Source of the DNA: Pseudomonas sp. MAG733B
GTDB taxonomy: Bacteria > Pseudomonadota > Gammaproteobacteria > Pseudomonadales > Pseudomonadaceae
Direction: 5' to 3'
Length of the DNA stretch: 64,000 nucleotides
NCBI RefSeq assembly: GCF_036884845.1
Contig: NZ_CP145732.1
Span: 4,216,001-4,280,000, forward strand
In this document: in pieces, positions 60,574 through 64,000 of the stretch
How positions within the stretch are numbered: the first letter of the stretch is position 1
How the letters are laid out: the number at the start of each line of letters is the position of its first letter
Program-made: the position numbers and the translations under genes
The notes under the pieces: generated by a model
What the model was told of the DNA's origin: nothing
Databases searched by the model: none
The model's input: only the letters and a program-made list of their open reading frames with translations

Positions 60574-61353
60574 ATGAAGCCCACCGTCCTTATCGAACGG
60601 CAAGACACCCTTGCCATCGTCACTCTCAGTAATCCCGGAAAAATGAACGCCCTGAACCTGTCCATGTGGCAGGACCTGGGCGACGTCATGACCGAGCTGT
60701 CGGCGGACTCGTCCATACGCTGCGTGGTATTGCGCGGCGAGGGCGAACAAGCCTTTGCCGCCGGTGCCGATGTCGGCGAGTTCCCCAGCGTGCGCGCCAA
60801 CGCCGCTCAAGCACGGACGTATGCCGAAGTCACCTCGATGGCCATGCGCGCGGTTGCCGATTGCGTGCACCCGGTGATCGCGATGATCCACGGCGTGTGC
60901 GTCGGCGGCGGCCTGGAGATTGCGGCGCTGTGCGACCTGCGCATCTGCGGCACGTCCAGCCGCTTCGGCGCCCCGGTCGGCAAGCTCGGCCTGGTCATGT
61001 CCTATGACGAAATGGCCGGACTGGTCGCGCTGGCCGGGCGTTCGACCACCCTGGAAATCCTTCTCGAAGGTCGCATCCTCGATGCCCAGGACGCCTACGT
61101 GAAAAACCTCGTGACCCGCGTCGTCGCCGATGCCGAAGTCGAGGCCGAAACCCTCGCCACCGCCAAACGCATCGCCAATGGCGCGCCGCTGGTAGCGCGC
61201 TGGCACCGTCAGGCTGCCCGTCAGCTTGAAGCCGGCCAGGCACCCACCGCCCAACAGGTCGACCACAGCTACTTCTGCTACGACACCGAAGACTTCCAGA
61301 TCGGCCTCAACGCTTTCATCGCGAAAGCCAAACCACAATTCAAGGGGAAATAA
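60574..61353 (+). CDS. Enoyl-CoA hydratase/isomerase (crotonase) family protein
   Basis: The product has 259 residues. The crotonase core is clear: oxyanion-hole region GEQAFAAGADVGEF and GVCVGGGLEIAALCDLRICG, with the first catalytic Glu in GGGLEIA. The second catalytic Glu of true hydratases (PExxLG) is replaced by Val (FGAPVGKLGLV), so the reaction may be isomerisation, decarboxylation or another crotonase chemistry rather than hydration. It is followed directly by a CoA transferase (two bases between stop and ATG), which would supply the CoA ester. The start at 60574 lacks a nearby ribosome site; a hairpin separates it from AGGAGG. Confidence 0.87.
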   Translation: MKPTVLIERQDTLAIVTLSNPGKMNALNLSMWQDLGDVMTELSADSSIRCVVLRGEGEQAFAAGADVGEFPSVRANAAQARTYAEVTSMAMRAVADCVHPVIAMIHGVCVGGGLEIAALCDLRICGTSSRFGAPVGKLGLVMSYDEMAGLVALAGRSTTLEILLEGRILDAQDAYVKNLVTRVVADAEVEAETLATAKRIANGAPLVARWHRQAARQLEAGQAPTAQQVDHSYFCYDTEDFQIGLNAFIAKAKPQFKGK

Positions 61354-61354
61354 C

Positions 61355-62563
61355 ATGGGACCGCTGACAGGAATGCGCGTGGTAGAACTGGCTCACATCA
61401 TGTCCGGCCCGGTGTGCGGAATGATGCTGGCCGACATGGGTGCCGACGTAGTCAAGGTCGAGAAAGTCCCCGACGGCGACGACTCGCGACGCTTCTCGCC
61501 GATCATGGCCAGCGGCGAATCCGCTTCGTTCATGGTGATTAACCGCAACAAGCGCGGCATCGGCCTGAACCTGAAGACCGACGGCGGCCGCGACGTGTTG
61601 CGCCGCTTGCTGATGGACGCTGACGTGGTCACGGAAAACTACCGCGCCGGCACCATGGAAAAATTCGGCCTGGGTTACGACACGCTGAAGACCCTCAACC
61701 CGGGGCTGATCTATTGCGCGATCTCCGGCTACGGCCGCAGCGGCCCGTTCGGCGACAAGGGCGGTTTTGACCTGATCGCCCAAGGCATGAGCGGCATGAT
61801 GAGCATGACCGGTGAAGCCGGACGCGAGCCGGTCAAGGCTGGTTCTCCGGTGGCCGACATCAACTCCGGCATCCTCGCCGCCCTCGGGATCTGCGCGGCC
61901 TACGCCGCCAAACAGAAAACCGGGCTGGGGCAAATGGTCGACACCTCGTTGTTCGAAGCCGGCCTGCAACAGATGTTCTGGCCCGCAGCCGCGTACTTCG
62001 CCGATGGCACCATCCTGCCGAAAATGGGCTCGGCCAACTCCACCAGCGCGCCGTACCAGGTGTTCCGCACCGCCGATGGCTGGATCAACATCGGTGCCGC
62101 CAACCAGGCCAACTACGAGCGACTGGTCGAAGCCCTCGCCGTGCCGCAACTGAAAGCCGACCCGCGTTTCGCCAGCAACGCCCTGCGTATGCAGCACCGC
62201 TTGGCACTGGTGGAAATCCTCAACGAAGTGCTGGTCGCGCGCACCACCGATGACTGGATGGTGCTGTTCGACAGCCTCGGCCTGCCCGCCGGCCCGGTGC
62301 TGGACATCGCCGCCGCCCTCGCCCACCCGCAGACAAAAGCCCGGGGCATGGTGGTGGAAACCGAGCACCCGACTGAAGGTCGCGTACGCGGCATGGGCCT
62401 GCCGATCCACTTCTCCGACATGGACAACGCCCCGCCACAAACCAGCCGCCCGGCACCGCTGCTCGGCGAGCACACCCGCGAAGTACTCAAGGAAAGTGGT
62501 TACGCCGATGACGAAATCGACGACCTGATTCGCAGCAAGTCGGTAGTGGCGCTCGCGTCCTGA
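61355..62563 (+). CDS. Class III CoA transferase (CaiB/BaiF family)
   Basis: The product has 402 residues. The N-terminus (MRVVELAHIMSGPVCGMMLA, DMGADVVKVE) and INRNKRGIGLNLKTDGG are typical of formyl-CoA/succinyl-CoA:acid CoA transferases. The catalytic Asp is in SPVADINSGILAALG (near residue 168). It moves CoA from a donor such as succinyl-CoA to an organic acid. AAGGGGAAA precedes the ATG at 61355. It lies between the crotonase-like gene and a TRAP transporter, so the acid is probably the imported substrate or an early product. Confidence 0.92.
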   Translation: MGPLTGMRVVELAHIMSGPVCGMMLADMGADVVKVEKVPDGDDSRRFSPIMASGESASFMVINRNKRGIGLNLKTDGGRDVLRRLLMDADVVTENYRAGTMEKFGLGYDTLKTLNPGLIYCAISGYGRSGPFGDKGGFDLIAQGMSGMMSMTGEAGREPVKAGSPVADINSGILAALGICAAYAAKQKTGLGQMVDTSLFEAGLQQMFWPAAAYFADGTILPKMGSANSTSAPYQVFRTADGWINIGAANQANYERLVEALAVPQLKADPRFASNALRMQHRLALVEILNEVLVARTTDDWMVLFDSLGLPAGPVLDIAAALAHPQTKARGMVVETEHPTEGRVRGMGLPIHFSDMDNAPPQTSRPAPLLGEHTREVLKESGYADDEIDDLIRSKSVVALAS

Positions 62564-62565
62564 CC

Positions 62566-62665
62566 TGTGGGAGCGAGCCTGCTCGCGATGGGCGTTAACG
62601 ATGACGCGTGTTTGCTGGAAAAACGCGGCGCCCTCAGGTTTTTCGCGAGCAGGCTCGCTCCCACA
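62566..62665. repeat. Inverted pair of REP elements
   Basis: Arms TGTGGGAGCGAGCCTGCTCG and their exact complement (ending CGCTCCCACA) are about 45 bases apart. They separate the CoA transferase gene from the TRAP genes. Confidence 0.9.
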
Positions 62666-62723
62666 AAGAGCAGCTAAACCGCCGTTTCTTTAGAACAACA
62701 ACAAAAACAAAAAGGTAACCATC

Positions 62724-63770
62724 ATGAGCCGTATCTTGACCGAAGCCGTCAGCCGCCGATCGTTCCTGGTCTCCGCGGGCGTCACCGTTGGCGGTGCCTT
62801 TGCCGCGAGCCTGCTGCCCACCAGTGGCGTGTTTGCCGCCACAAAACCGATCGTTTTGCGTTACAGCAGCAGCCTGCCCGACACCCATCCGCTGAACAAA
62901 CAGATGAAGGCCGCGTCCGACGCGATCAAGGCTGAAACCAACGGCGCCGTCGATTTGCAGGTGTACGCCAACGCCTCCATGGGCGGCGACACCGACATGC
63001 TGTCCCAGGTGCGCGCCGGTGCGGTGGACTTCATTCCCCTGCCGGGCGCGATTCTCTCCACGCTGGTGCCGGCCATGTCGATTGAAAGCATGCCGTTCGC
63101 CTTCAAGGACTACGAAAGCGTGTGGGCCGCACTGGACGGCAAACTGGGCGATTACGTGCGCGCCCAGACCACCAAGGTCGGCCTGATCCCGATGGAGAAG
63201 GTCTGGAACAACGGCTTCCGCCAGATCACCAGCTCAACCCGCCCGATCTACACCCCGGAAGACCTCGCCGGCTTCAAACTGCGCGTCTTGGTCAGCCCGT
63301 TGTGGACCTCCATGTTCAGCGCCCTCGGCGCCGCGCCGACCGGGATCAGCATCAACGAAACCTACTCGGCGCTACAAACCAAAGTCGTCGACGGCCAGGA
63401 AAACCCGCTGGTGGTGGTCGAGTCGGCGCGCTTTTACGAAGTACAGAAATACTGCTCGCTGACCGACCACATCTGGGGCGGTTTCTGGATTCTCGGCTCG
63501 GGCAAGACCTTCCCGAAACTGCCCGCCGACGTACAGGAAATCGTCTCCCGGCAGATCAACGCTGCCGCGCTGGTCCAGCGTCAACAAGTGATCGACCTGA
63601 ATGCCAGCCTCGAACCCTCGCTGACCGCCCACGGCGTCACCTTCAACAAGGTCGACCGCTCGCTGTTCCGCACCGAACTGCAGAAAAAAGGCTTCTACAC
63701 CCAATGGAAACAGAAGTACGGCGACGAAGCCTGGGGCTTGCTTGAGCAGTACGCGGGTCAATTGTCCTAA
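62724..63770 (+). CDS. dctP-like: TRAP transporter substrate-binding protein (DctP family)
   Basis: The product has 348 residues. The signal region SRRSFLVSAGVTVGG looks like a Tat signal (twin Arg), ending near GVFAATKP. The DctP fold follows: VLRYSSSLPDTHPLNKQMKA, the Arg that usually binds the substrate carboxylate in LAGFKLRVLVSPLW, and GISINETYSALQTKVVDGQE with ENP. It captures an organic acid in the periplasm for the DctQM membrane partners; DctQ follows after 15 bases. The substrate may be a hydroxy or keto acid handled by the upstream enzymes. Confidence 0.92.
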   Translation: MSRILTEAVSRRSFLVSAGVTVGGAFAASLLPTSGVFAATKPIVLRYSSSLPDTHPLNKQMKAASDAIKAETNGAVDLQVYANASMGGDTDMLSQVRAGAVDFIPLPGAILSTLVPAMSIESMPFAFKDYESVWAALDGKLGDYVRAQTTKVGLIPMEKVWNNGFRQITSSTRPIYTPEDLAGFKLRVLVSPLWTSMFSALGAAPTGISINETYSALQTKVVDGQENPLVVVESARFYEVQKYCSLTDHIWGGFWILGSGKTFPKLPADVQEIVSRQINAAALVQRQQVIDLNASLEPSLTAHGVTFNKVDRSLFRTELQKKGFYTQWKQKYGDEAWGLLEQYAGQLS

Positions 63771-63785
63771 GCCGGAGTCAAGGTC

Positions 63786-64000
63786 ATGAAAAACGAAATG
63801 CCTATGACGGATGTTTCCCCCGCTGACGGACTCAGCCCACGCCACACCGCGCTGCGCATCGGCCGCGTTCTCGATACCGGCCTGCGCTGGGCGACCGAGG
63901 GCAGCGCCGCGCTGCTGGTGATCCTCGAAGTCACCTTGCTGTTCTGCAACGTGTTCTCTCGCTACGTGCTCAACCAGCCGATCGTCTGGGGCGACGAAAT
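63786..64000 (+). CDS. dctQ-like: TRAP transporter small permease (DctQ), N-terminal part
   Basis: The visible 71 residues start MKNEMPMTDVSPAD and enter the first membrane helix (GSAALLVILEVTLLFCNVFS). They continue with RYVLNQPIVWGDE, the DctQ signature. The gene runs off the window. A dctM gene should follow. Confidence 0.88.
   Translation, partial: MKNEMPMTDVSPADGLSPRHTALRIGRVLDTGLRWATEGSAALLVILEVTLLFCNVFSRYVLNQPIVWGDE

Noticed and set aside
4321..62665. Repeated inverted sequences as a possible CRISPR array
   Set aside because: The repeats occur as isolated facing pairs at five distant sites, not as direct repeats with regular spacers, and no cas genes are present.

Overview
The window comes from the chromosome of a plant- or soil-associated Pseudomonas of the P. 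fluorescens group. Evidence for this: a full ACC deaminase gene (acdS) with its Lrp-type regulator acdR, five inverted pairs of Pseudomonas REP elements, a MexEF-OprN-type efflux operon, many LysR-type regulators in divergent pairs, and uniformly GC-rich coding. I see no phage, plasmid, insertion sequence, integrase, rRNA or CRISPR array. One tRNA gene, tRNA-Gln(UUG), is present.

Layout. 1-4279 (minus): a second-copy pyruvate dehydrogenase operon (aceE and the first 610 bases of aceF) led by two small unknown genes, one of them coupled to aceE by a 4-base overlap. 4435-6125: acdS and divergent acdR. 6129-9659: a degenerate HD-GYP/LuxR regulator, a secreted alpha/beta hydrolase, a DyP-type peroxidase and the tRNA. 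9920-13235: an SDR, carbonic anhydrase and NmrA operon with a divergent LysR gene. 13254-23092: the most interesting block (below). 23056-29122: an MFS exporter, a D-cysteine desulfhydrase-like enzyme, a secreted EF-hand protein with EGKCG repeats, a GNAT enzyme, TrmK and an orphan GAF histidine kinase. 29293-33284: a sialidase-like protein, a membrane protein and an LtaS-like phosphoglycerol transferase. 33412-40263: an SDR/LysR pair, YghU, a TonB-dependent receptor, a threonine dehydratase and an AraC regulator. 40256-46555: mexEF-oprN-like genes with a LysR gene reduced to its DNA-binding domain. 46760-51480: a Gfo/Idh, sugar isomerase and MFS operon under a LacI regulator with a perfect palindromic operator. 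51519-58141: a chemoreceptor, a lipoprotein, HxlR, a cysteine hydrolase, a semialdehyde dehydrogenase and a diguanylate cyclase. 58243-64000: a LysR-controlled organic-acid cluster (iron alcohol dehydrogenase, crotonase-family protein, class III CoA transferase, TRAP transporter) cut by the window edge.

The 13-23 kb block holds two operons on the minus strand. One encodes a CoA-acylating methylmalonate/malonate semialdehyde dehydrogenase, a malonate semialdehyde decarboxylase with all key residues, and a class I (propionate-3-nitronate type) nitronate monooxygenase. The other encodes DUF485, an ActP-type carboxylate symporter, a cytochrome b561 and a second nitronate monooxygenase. Each operon ends in a nitronate monooxygenase, each has a paralogous LysR gene nearby, and each is preceded at about 100-110 bases by the same 47-base element (38 of 47 identical, same orientation). 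A weaker third copy precedes the first LysR gene and a MOSC gene. I infer one regulon for uptake and breakdown of a 3-nitropropionate-like nitro acid through malonate semialdehyde. The chemistry follows from known enzyme families. The co-regulation is read from sequence and has not been tested.
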